A DNA stretch of 16,165 nt from Brevundimonas sp. (GTDB taxonomy: Bacteria > Pseudomonadota > Alphaproteobacteria > Caulobacterales > Caulobacteraceae). The position numbers were made by a program, and so were the translations under genes. The notes below the pieces were generated by a model. The model ran no database searches. It had not been told where the DNA came from and worked only from the letters and a program-made list of their open reading frames with translations. Location of the stretch: the NCBI GenBank assembly GCA_012270135.1, contig JAAXIW010000062.1, forward strand, positions 1 to 16,165. The letters are read 5' to 3'. The stretch's first letter is position 1, and every line of letters begins with the position of its first letter. Of the stretch, positions 6,845 to 13,598 are shown in pieces.

Positions 6845-9569
6845 AGCCTGCTTCCGGCGCGCGCGATACGGCCCGTTTGGCGGGACGCAGCCGACCCACC
6901 TCGGAGACGTCGCGCAGGCTGGCGCGGACCGGGGTCGAGACGCGCCGGACGCGGCGGTCCTTCCAGTCCAGCACGGTCTCGAGATCGGCGCGCAGGCGCT
7001 CCAGCGCGGGCCCGGCCTTCGGTTTCCGGCCCCGGACGTCGGTGACGTAGAAGCTGTCGACGGCGCGCTCGCCAAAGCCGGCGATATGGGCCGAGCGCAC
7101 CGACAGCCGATGCTCCGACAGCACACGGGCGAGGTCGGCCAGCAGCCCCGGGCGGTCGGCGCCCGACACCTCGATCACGGCCGCGGAGGGGCTCTGCTCG
7201 AGGTCGATGATGGTCGTGGGCCGCACATCGAAGGCGGCGCGGCGCGGGCTGATCGGCGGCGGCGGCGCGGCGCGCGCCGCCTGGCCGCGGGCCGCGGCCT
7301 CGAGCGCCTTGAGCAGGCGGGTCAGCCGGCGCGGCTCGGCCTGACCATAGGGGGCGCCGGCGCCGTCCTGAAGCTCGAAGACGTCGAGGGCCGCGCCGTC
7401 CTCGGCCGTGGCCACCCGGGCCCCGACCACGTCCGCGCCCGCGGCGGCCAGGGCCTGGGCGAGGTCGGCGAACAGCCCCGGCCGGTCCCGCGCCGCCACG
7501 GCGACCCGGGTGGCCGTCGGCGCCTCCGTCTCGGCCGGATCGGGGGGCTGCACCTCGGCCAGCACCCCCTCGGCCCGACCGCGCCGCATCAGCTCCGGAT
7601 AGTCGTCGAGCGGATCGACCGGATGCAGGGTCTCGCCGCGGAAGGCCGCCTCGGTGCGCTGGTAGAGATCGCGGATCAGCTGCCCCTTCCAGGCGTTCCA
7701 GACGCCCGGTCCGACGGCGCGGATATCGGCGACGGTCAGGATCAGCAGGGTGCGCAGCCGCTCGGGGTCGCCGACCAGTTCGGTGAAGGCCCGCACCGTC
7801 TCCGGGTCGGACACGTCGCGCTTCTGGGCGTAGTCGCTGAGCGCCAGGTGGTTGCGCACCAGCCAGACCACGAACTCGATCCGGCGCGGGTCGAGGCCCA
7901 GCCTTTCGCAGGCGCGCCGGGCCGCAATGGCCCCGTCCTCGAGCTGGCCCCGGTCGCCGCCCTTGCCCACGTCGTGCAGCATCATGGCCAGCATCAGCGC
8001 CTCGAAATCGTCGATGCGATGAACCACCTCGCTGGCGGTGGGATGCTGCGCCTTCAGCTTGCCGCGCCAGATATCGTTGATGATGCCGATGGCCTGCAGG
8101 GTGTGCTCGTCGACCGTGTAGGCGTGATACATGTTGAACTGGGTCTGGCCGACGATCCGCCCCCACTCCGGCAGGAATCGTCCGAGCAGGCCGGTCTCGT
8201 TCATCAGCGTCAGGACGCGGTAGGGGCGCTGGCCGTGGGCGAGGATGTCGAGGAAGGCGCGGGTCGCCTCCGGATCGCGGCGCAGGGAGGGCGTGACCAG
8301 CGACAGCGAGCGGCTGACCGCCGAAAAGGCGTCGGGATGCAGGTCGAGATCGTGGGCGTCGGCGCAGCGGAACAGCATCAGCAGCTTCTCCGGCGCGGCG
8401 GCGAACACCTCGGGTCCGGTCACCGACAGGCGGCCCGAGTCCTCGACGAATCCCTCGACGCCGAGCTTGCGCCTGCGGCCCGGAATCAGACGCGACAGGC
8501 TCAGCGTCGGCTTCTGCTGCCGGGCCTCAAGCTTGGCCGACAGGGCGCGGGTCAGGCCCCCGACGTCGCGGGCGACGATGAAGTAGCGCCGCATGAAGCG
8601 CTCGACCGCCGGCTCGTCGCCCCGGCCGCGCCAGCCCATGCGGCGGGCCACCTCGGGCTGCAGGTCGAAGGTCAGCTTCTCCTCGGCCCGTCCGGCGACC
8701 ATGTGCAGATGCGCCCGCGTGCGCCACAGGAAGTCGAAGGCCTCCTCGAAGGTGCGGCGCTCGCGCGAGGTCAGCAGGTCGTCCATGACCCGCGCGCCCA
8801 GCGGGCTGTCGGGGGCCAGCGAGCGGGCGATCCAGAACAGGGTGTTGAGATCGCGCAGACCGCCCTTGCCGTCCTTGACGTTGGGCTCGACCCGGTAGCG
8901 CACCGCCCCCGCCTTCTGGTGGCGCGCGTCGCGCTCCTCGAGCTTGGCGGCGATGAAGGCGCGAGGGTCGGACTTGACCACGAAACTGCGGAAGCGGGCG
9001 ATGAAGTCCGCGGCCAGGGGCGGGTCGCCGGCCACCGGCCGCGCTTCCAGCAGGGCGGTGCGCACGGTCATGTCCGACTTCGCCAGGGCCAGGCATTCGT
9101 CCACCGAGCGGGCCGACTGGCCGACCTTCACCCCGAGATCCCACAGCACATAGAGCATGAATTCGATCACCTGCTCCGTGCGGGGGCTCGACTTCCACGG
9201 ACGCAGGAACAGCAGGTCGAGGTCCGAGAAGGGGGCCAGCACCCCGCGCCCGTAGCCGCCCACCGCGATCAGGCTGAGCCGCTCGGCCGCCGTCGGATTG
9301 GGGGCGGGATACAGAACGTCTGTCGCGAACCGCCACAGGTTGGTCAGAAGCTCGTCCGCGGCCGCCGCATACAGCCGCGCGACCTCGACGCCGCCGAGCC
9401 CGTATTCCAGGCGCTGGGCTGCCCGGGTCCGCGCCGATTCCCACGACTGCCTGAGAAGCGCGGTCGCGGCGGCGCGCGGATCGCTCGCGACGGCGGCGGC
9501 GGCCCAGACGTCGGCGTCGGAGGCCGGGAGGTCTGCGGCGTCGGCCGGGCGGCGGCTGCGGGGGCTCAT
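6843..9569 (-). CDS. glnD: Bifunctional [protein-PII] uridylyltransferase / uridylyl-removing enzyme
   Basis: Cytoplasmic nitrogen sensor that adds UMP to PII proteins (GlnB/GlnK) when glutamine is low and removes it when glutamine is high. The 908-residue product (E. coli 890) has all expected domains in order. The nucleotidyltransferase domain carries GGYGRG (104-109) and the metal-binding FSDLDLLF with Asp116 and Asp118. A GlnE/GlnD linker region (about 190-480) includes VEPNVKDGKGGLRDL. The HD-type hydrolase domain has LHDVGKGGDRGQ with His532-Asp533 and the upstream YTVDEHTLQAI. Two C-terminal ACT domains contain RDRPGLFADLAQAL (near 695) and ADRPGLLADLARVL (near 805). No catalytic residue is obviously missing. 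The ATG at 9567-9569 has no clear Shine-Dalgarno. The CAP-domain gene starts divergently 60 nt away. murJ follows after 9 nt, so glnD heads the run glnD-murJ-trpS. Confidence 0.97.
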   Translation of the reverse strand: MSPRSRRPADAADLPASDADVWAAAAVASDPRAAATALLRQSWESARTRAAQRLEYGLGGVEVARLYAAAADELLTNLWRFATDVLYPAPNPTAAERLSLIAVGGYGRGVLAPFSDLDLLFLRPWKSSPRTEQVIEFMLYVLWDLGVKVGQSARSVDECLALAKSDMTVRTALLEARPVAGDPPLAADFIARFRSFVVKSDPRAFIAAKLEERDARHQKAGAVRYRVEPNVKDGKGGLRDLNTLFWIARSLAPDSPLGARVMDDLLTSRERRTFEEAFDFLWRTRAHLHMVAGRAEEKLTFDLQPEVARRMGWRGRGDEPAVERFMRRYFIVARDVGGLTRALSAKLEARQQKPTLSLSRLIPGRRRKLGVEGFVEDSGRLSVTGPEVFAAAPEKLLMLFRCADAHDLDLHPDAFSAVSRSLSLVTPSLRRDPEATRAFLDILAHGQRPYRVLTLMNETGLLGRFLPEWGRIVGQTQFNMYHAYTVDEHTLQAIGIINDIWRGKLKAQHPTASEVVHRIDDFEALMLAMMLHDVGKGGDRGQLEDGAIAARRACERLGLDPRRIEFVVWLVRNHLALSDYAQKRDVSDPETVRAFTELVGDPERLRTLLILTVADIRAVGPGVWNAWKGQLIRDLYQRTEAAFRGETLHPVDPLDDYPELMRRGRAEGVLAEVQPPDPAETEAPTATRVAVAARDRPGLFADLAQALAAAGADVVGARVATAEDGAALDVFELQDGAGAPYGQAEPRRLTRLLKALEAAARGQAARAAPPPPISPRRAAFDVRPTTIIDLEQSPSAAVIEVSGADRPGLLADLARVLSEHRLSVRSAHIAGFGERAVDSFYVTDVRGRKPKAGPALERLRADLETVLDWKDRRVRRVSTPVRASLRDVSEVGRLRPAKRAVSRAPEAG

Positions 9570-9629
9570 GGGGCCGGTATAGACCGGGGCGCGAGCCTGC
9601 GCGACAGTGCCGCGTCAGGGAGACGTCGG
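9570..9629. promoter_or_regulatory. Divergent intergenic region between glnD and the CAP lipoprotein gene
   Basis: Sixty bases must carry the promoters or leaders for both divergent genes unless these lie inside coding sequence. The only structure seen is the short inverted repeat CCGGT-ATAG-ACCGG (9574-9587). On the minus strand it contains TATACC, ending 6 nt before the glnD ATG. That spacing would fit a -10 element of a leaderless message, but no convincing -35 is present. Assignment as a control region is by position only. Confidence 0.35.
9617..9623 (+). promoter_or_regulatory. Ribosome binding site of the CAP-domain lipoprotein gene
   Basis: AGGGAGA lies 6 nt before the ATG at 9630. 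It is one of the best Shine-Dalgarno matches in the window. It fixes the start inside a much longer open frame that runs antisense through glnD and murJ. Confidence 0.7.
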
Positions 9630-10268
9630 ATGATCAGAACCCCCGGGCTGCTCCTGGCCGCCCTGCTCGCGGGATGCGTCCCGGCCGGCGCCGCCTTCCC
9701 GGTCGCTGAAGCGCCGCAGGCCGCCGACGGCGTGGTCAGGGCCGACATCGTCGCCGAGCTCAACGCCGCGCGGACCGACCCGGCCGACTACGCCCGCAAG
9801 GCCCGGGCCCTGAGATCCCTGTTCAACGGCGACCGCATCGAGCGGCCGGGCGAGATCGCCTTGGTCACGCGCGAGGGGCCGGCGGCGGTCGACGAGGCCA
9901 TCGCCTTCCTCGAACGTCAGACGCCGCTTCCGGCGCTGCGCGACAGTCCGGGGCTGGCCCGGGCGGCGGCGGACCATGCGGGCGAGCAGGGCCGGACCGG
10001 GGACGTCGGTCACGACGGCGCTGACGGTTCGAGCGCCGGCGACCGCATGCGCCGATACGCCCGATGGACGGCCACGGGCGAGGCCATCGCCTATGGGCCG
10101 GACCGGGCCGAGGACGTCATCCTGCAGCTGATCGTCGACGACGGCGTGCCGGATCGGGGCCACCGAACCATCCTGTTCAATCCGGTCTACACCCTGGTCG
10201 GGGCGGCCTGCGCGCCGCACCCGGTCTGGCGCACGGTCTGCGTGCTCGACTTCGCCCGGGCCGGCTAG
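9630..10268 (+). CDS. Small CAP/SCP-domain lipoprotein
   Basis: Predicted exported lipoprotein of 212 residues with a CAP (SCP/PR1-like) domain; molecular function unknown, as for most bacterial CAP proteins. The N-terminus MIRTPGLLLAALLAGC has a basic residue, a hydrophobic core and a lipobox (LAGC), so signal peptidase II should cleave before Cys16. The mature part starts with a short linker, then VRADIVAELNAARTDPADYA, a typical first helix of the fold. Later come GHDGADGSSAGDRMRRYA, GEAIAYGPDRAEDVILQLIV and DRGHRTILFNPVYTLVGAAC, which match the conserved CAP positions (His in GHDG, Glu in GEAIAYG, and the GHR-x-x-I-x-x-P block). The start is chosen for the AGGGAGA Shine-Dalgarno and the signal peptide. 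The gene lies alone on the plus strand between the minus-strand genes mutS and glnD. Its TAG stop shares the CTAG at 10265-10268 with the mutS stop. Whether the lipid anchor faces the outer or inner membrane cannot be told. Confidence 0.88.
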   Translation: MIRTPGLLLAALLAGCVPAGAAFPVAEAPQAADGVVRADIVAELNAARTDPADYARKARALRSLFNGDRIERPGEIALVTREGPAAVDEAIAFLERQTPLPALRDSPGLARAAADHAGEQGRTGDVGHDGADGSSAGDRMRRYARWTATGEAIAYGPDRAEDVILQLIVDDGVPDRGHRTILFNPVYTLVGAACAPHPVWRTVCVLDFARAG

Positions 10269-12955
10269 GGCTTGATCGCCTTCAGCCGGTAGAGCGCCTC
10301 GAGCGCCTCGCGCGGCGACAGTTCGTCCGGCTCGATGGCCGACAGTGCGTCGGACAGGGCCGAGGACGGCGGCGGCGGCGACGGCTCGGCCACGGCGAAC
10401 AGCGGCAGATCGTCGAGGCTGACGGCGGCGGTCTTCTCACCCTCGAGCCGGTCCAGCACCGCGCGGGCCCGCGCCACGACGGCCGCCGGCACCCCGGCCA
10501 GCTTCGCCACCTGAACCCCGTAGGAGCGGTCAGCGGCGCCGGGCGCGGCCTCGTGCAGGAAGACGAGATCGCCGTTCCACTCGCGGGCCTTCATCGACAG
10601 ATTGCAGACGTGGGCCAGCCGCGTCTCCAGCCCGGCCAGCTCGTGATAATGGGTGGCGAACAGGGTGCGGGCGCGGTTGTGATCGTGCAGGGCCTCGGCC
10701 ACGGCCCAAGCGATGGCGAGGCCGTCCCAGGTGGCGGTGCCGCGGCCGATCTCGTCCAGCACCACGAAGCTGCGGTCGGTGGCCTGGGTCAGGATGGCGG
10801 CGGTCTCGACCATCTCCATCATGAAGGTGGAGCGGCCGCGGGCGAGGTCGTCGCCCGCCCCGACGCGGCTGAACAGCCGGTCGACGACGCCGAGCCGCAT
10901 CGCCCGGGCGGGCACGAAGGCCCCGGCCTGGGCCAGCACCACCAGCAGGGCGTTCTGGCGCAGGAAGGTCGACTTGCCGGCCATGTTGGGGCCGGTGACG
11001 ATCGACAGCCGGGCGCAGCCGGCGCCCGAGCCGTCCAGGCGGCAGTCGTTGGGCGTATAGGGATCGCCGGCCGACTTGACCGCCGCCTCGACCACCGGGT
11101 GGCGGCCGGCCGTGCCCTCGAAACAGGCGGTGTCGTCGACCGCCGGGCGGACCGCTCCGACCTCCTCGGCCCACTCGGCCAGGGCGGCGTGAGCGTCGAG
11201 TTCCGCCAGCGCCTCGGCCACGGCCTGCAGCGGCCGGGCCAGCGACTGGACCGTGCGCCGCCAGGTCTCGAAGGTTTCGCCCTCGATGGCCAGGGCGCGA
11301 TGCCCGGCCTGGCTGATCTTCGCATCCAGCTCGGAGAGTTCGACGGTGGTGAAGCGGACCTGGTTGGCCAGGGTCTGCCGATGGATGAAGGGACTGTCGC
11401 CGGTCGGCCGCAGCAGCGGCTCGGCGGCCCTGGCCGTGGTCTCGAGGAAATAGCCGAGCACGGCGTTGTGCTTGATCTTGAACGGCACACCCGAGTCAGC
11501 GACCGCGCGCGCCTCCAGATCGGCCACCACCCGGCGGCTGTCGTCCCGCAGGCGACGGGCCTCTTCCAGCTCGGGCCGATAGCCGGGGGCGACGAAACCG
11601 CCGTCCCGGGCCAGATGCGGCGGCTCGGCCACCAGCCCCTCGGCCAGGTCGACGAGGAGGCCGCCGGTGTCCGGCGACAGCGCCAGCCGATCGAGGCAGT
11701 CGACGAGGCGCGCCGGCGGCCCGGTCAGCGGATCCCGATCCGGCGGGAACAGGCCGGCCACGCCCTCGGCCGCCGACAGGCCGGCGCGGATGGCGGCCAG
11801 ATCGCGCGGACCGCCCCGCCCCAGCACCAGCCGGGACACCGCCCGGGCCACGTCCGGCGCCGCCTTGAGGCCATCGCGCAGATCGCGGCGCAGGTCGCGG
11901 CGCTCCAGCAGCCACTCGACCGCGTCGAGGCCGTGATTGATGGCGACCGGATCGCGCAGCGGCCGGGCGATCCGCTCGGCGAGGGCGCGCGCGCCGCCGG
12001 AGGTGACGGTGCGGTCGATACAGGCCAGCAGCGAGCCGTCGCGCTCGCCCCGCTGGGTGCGGTCGATCTCGAGGCTGAGCCGGGTCGCCGGGTCGATGGC
12101 GAGGAAGCCGGTGTCGCCGGATCGGCGCGGCGGCGACAGGGCCGGAATCTTGCCGGCCTGGGTGGTTTCCAGCCAGGCGGCGATGAGTCCCAGCGCCGAG
12201 ACTTCACCGTCCTCGAAGGCGCCGTAGCCGTCCAGCGAGGCCACGCCGTAGAGCCGTTCGACCCGGGCCCGCGCCCCGACCGGCTCGCCCAGCGCCTGCG
12301 GCAGGGCCTGGACGACGCCGCCCGATCCATCGAGCGCCGCCCTGGCCGCCTCGTCGGAGAACAGCCGGTCCGGGACCAGCACCTCGGAGGGCCGGAACGA
12401 GGCCAGGGTGGCGGCGAGATCCTCCAGCGAACAGGCGACGACGTCGACCGATCCGGCCGACAATTCCACCACCGCCACCGCCGCCCGGCCCTTGCGGATC
12501 GACACCGCCGCCAGCCGGTTGGCGCCGCGGGCGTCCAGCAGACTGTCCTCGGTCAGGGTGCCGGGGGTGACGATGCGGACGATGTCGCGCCGGACCACCG
12601 CCTTGGAGCCGCGCTTCTTGGCCTCGGACGGCGCTTCCAGCTGTTCGCAGATCGCCGCCTTGAAGCCCTGCCGGATCAGCCGCGCCAGATAGCCGTCCAG
12701 CGCATGCACGGGCACCCCGGCCATGGGGATGTCCTCGCCCTGGTGCTTGCCCCGTTTGGTCAGGGTGATGCCGAGGGCCGCCGCCGCGATCTCGGCGTCC
12801 CTGAAGAACAGCTCGTAGAAATCGCCCATGCGGAAGAACAGGATGGCGTCCGGCGCCTGGGCCTTGGCCGCCAGGAATTGCGCCATCACCGGCGTCACGC
12901 CTTCGGCGGACGGCAGGCTTTCGGCTTTCGGCGGATGGGCGAGGGGGGCGTTCAT
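10265..12955 (-). CDS. mutS: DNA mismatch repair protein MutS
   Basis: Cytoplasmic mismatch-recognition ATPase that starts methyl-independent or MutL-dependent mismatch repair. The 896-residue product (E. coli 853) has the mismatch-reading motif GDFYELF with Phe46-x-Glu48 in domain I. Nearby are LTKRGKHQGEDIPMAGVPVH and the connector, core and clamp regions. The C-terminal ABC-type ATPase has Walker A GPNMAGKST at 655-663, then DDLARGRSTFMMEM (signature region), Walker B FVVLDEIGRGTATWDG and the ATHYHEL switch. A C-terminal tail with a predicted helix ends LYRLKAIKP, as in proteins that form dimers or tetramers. ATG 12953-12955 is chosen because homology begins shortly after it; no clear Shine-Dalgarno was seen. 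The gene-free stretch upstream holds a palindromic element and, on the other strand, the btuB riboswitch. In many alphaproteobacteria mutS is near glnD, as here with one opposite-strand gene between. Confidence 0.97.
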   Translation of the reverse strand: MNAPLAHPPKAESLPSAEGVTPVMAQFLAAKAQAPDAILFFRMGDFYELFFRDAEIAAAALGITLTKRGKHQGEDIPMAGVPVHALDGYLARLIRQGFKAAICEQLEAPSEAKKRGSKAVVRRDIVRIVTPGTLTEDSLLDARGANRLAAVSIRKGRAAVAVVELSAGSVDVVACSLEDLAATLASFRPSEVLVPDRLFSDEAARAALDGSGGVVQALPQALGEPVGARARVERLYGVASLDGYGAFEDGEVSALGLIAAWLETTQAGKIPALSPPRRSGDTGFLAIDPATRLSLEIDRTQRGERDGSLLACIDRTVTSGGARALAERIARPLRDPVAINHGLDAVEWLLERRDLRRDLRDGLKAAPDVARAVSRLVLGRGGPRDLAAIRAGLSAAEGVAGLFPPDRDPLTGPPARLVDCLDRLALSPDTGGLLVDLAEGLVAEPPHLARDGGFVAPGYRPELEEARRLRDDSRRVVADLEARAVADSGVPFKIKHNAVLGYFLETTARAAEPLLRPTGDSPFIHRQTLANQVRFTTVELSELDAKISQAGHRALAIEGETFETWRRTVQSLARPLQAVAEALAELDAHAALAEWAEEVGAVRPAVDDTACFEGTAGRHPVVEAAVKSAGDPYTPNDCRLDGSGAGCARLSIVTGPNMAGKSTFLRQNALLVVLAQAGAFVPARAMRLGVVDRLFSRVGAGDDLARGRSTFMMEMVETAAILTQATDRSFVVLDEIGRGTATWDGLAIAWAVAEALHDHNRARTLFATHYHELAGLETRLAHVCNLSMKAREWNGDLVFLHEAAPGAADRSYGVQVAKLAGVPAAVVARARAVLDRLEGEKTAAVSLDDLPLFAVAEPSPPPPSSALSDALSAIEPDELSPREALEALYRLKAIKP

Positions 12956-13039
12956 CTGAGCCGCGCAGGGTGAAGGAAGGCGAGGGCGCGCTCAAGCGTT
13001 CCATTGCGCCTGCCTGTTGGGATGAGGTCGGTCGTGCAG
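12956..13039. other. mutS leader region, nothing recognised
   Basis: These 84 bases separate the mutS start from the palindromic element. They should hold the mutS 5' leader and possibly its promoter. I saw no convincing -10/-35 pair, binding-site palindrome or small gene with a ribosome binding site on either strand. Confidence 0.4.
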
Positions 13040-13208
13040 GTTCGTCACAACGATCACAAAGGAAGAGGCACGAAGGACACGACGGGACCGGCGCCGAACT
13101 CGCGCGCAGCGCCTTCAACTCGATGAGGATCGAAACGCCTGCGGCGCCTCCACCCGGCCTCGTCGTGTTCTTTGTGGCTTTCTCGTCTTCGTGTTCGTTG
13201 TGACGAAC
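13040..13208. repeat. Imperfect palindromic (MITE-like) intergenic element
   Basis: The outer 14 bases GTTCGTCACAACGA (13040-13053) are perfectly inverted at 13195-13208 (TCGTTGTGACGAAC). Inside them the arms continue as imperfect complements for about 30 more bases. Left reads CACAAAGGAAG then GGCACGAAGGACACGACG (to about 13084). Right, in reverse complement, reads CACGAAGACGAG then GCCACAAAGAACACGACG (from about 13162). The core of about 75 bases is GC-rich and has no evident gene. The purine-rich 'CACRAAG.ACACGA' arms are less GC-rich than the surroundings and resemble interspersed repeats that I recall from other bacterial genomes. No transposase and no clear target-site duplication are visible; only CAG occurs on both sides. 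Open frames crossing it are probably chance. Confidence 0.75.
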
Positions 13209-13249
13209 CAGCCGGCGGCGGGCCTCGGTCATGGGGTCGCCGCTTGTCC

Positions 13250-13455
13250 GAACGGCCGGTCCCTGCGACAAGCGCTGCAGGCGGTTAAGGGAACGCGGTC
13301 CAACACCGCGGCTGTGCCCGCAACTGTAGGCGGCGAGGCGGACGATCATTCCGGGGCTTCGGCTCCGGCGTCACTGGCCCAATCCTTCGGGAGGCGGCCG
13401 GGAAGGCGCGATCCTCCGTTTTTGACCCGCAAGCCAGGAGACCTGGCCGCCGACG
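13250..13455 (+). ncRNA. Cobalamin riboswitch (B12 element)
   Basis: Adenosyl- or other cobalamin-sensing leader RNA ahead of btuB. The conserved core is present in order. It comprises GGTCCC (13259-13264 region), which can pair with the following GGGAAC; TTAAGGGAAC (13285-13294); GCTGTGCCCGCAACTGT (13311-13327); CACTGG (13372-13377); GGGAAGGC (13400-13407); and the B12 box AGCCAGGAGACCTGGC (13432-13447). A possible outer P1 stem joins CGGCC near 13253 with GGCCG near 13445. The ends are approximate. By family knowledge, binding of cobalamin lowers expression of the downstream uptake gene. The distance to the btuB start (about 145 nt) leaves room for an expression platform. Confidence 0.93.
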
Positions 13456-13598
13456 TCGTCCGTCCGCTGTCCGGGACCAGACAGAGACGCGGTGATCCGT
13501 CGAGGCGACCCGACACTTGCGCCGTTCCTCCGGGACGGGTCGGTCGCCATTCACAGGTCGCCGCGACGCGCTCGCGCGGGGACGACGGAGCCATCGCA
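13456..13598 (+). promoter_or_regulatory. Expression platform and leader between riboswitch and btuB
   Basis: A strong hairpin can form from GGCGACCCGAC (13504-13514) and GTCGGTCGCC (13539-13548), with one bulged C. Its loop contains CTCCG (13528-13532), which is complementary to CGGAG at 13586-13590, the likely btuB Shine-Dalgarno. No T-run follows any hairpin, so control of translation start is more likely than intrinsic termination. This is inference from base complementarity, not from a folding calculation. Confidence 0.4.

Noticed and set aside
5808..10268. A plus-strand open frame of 1486 codons running antisense through murJ and glnD into the CAP gene
   Set aside because: Its first about 1270 codons are antisense to two clear genes, are rich in Gly, Arg, Gln and Asp with low-complexity composition, and show no family motif. 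High GC removes stops in this frame. Only the part from ATG 9630 has a ribosome site, signal peptide and domain.
10064..12973. A plus-strand open frame of 969 codons antisense to mutS
   Set aside because: It has the composition of a GC-rich shadow frame, no motif and no own ribosome site. MutS on the other strand has every expected motif along the whole length.
12970..13203. Small plus-strand frame of 77 codons over the palindromic element
   Set aside because: No ribosome site and no recognisable domain. It is mostly made of the repeat arms, which leave several frames open by composition.
12204..13349. Minus-strand open frame of 381 codons over the mutS 5' part and its upstream region
   Set aside because: It is out of frame with MutS where they overlap, and the upstream part crosses the palindromic element and riboswitch. 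Composition is that of a shadow frame.
13191..13598. N-terminal extension of BtuB from an upstream ATG
   Set aside because: The extension would translate the riboswitch and remove the signal peptide from the N-terminus. ATG 13599 has a Shine-Dalgarno and a typical signal peptide.
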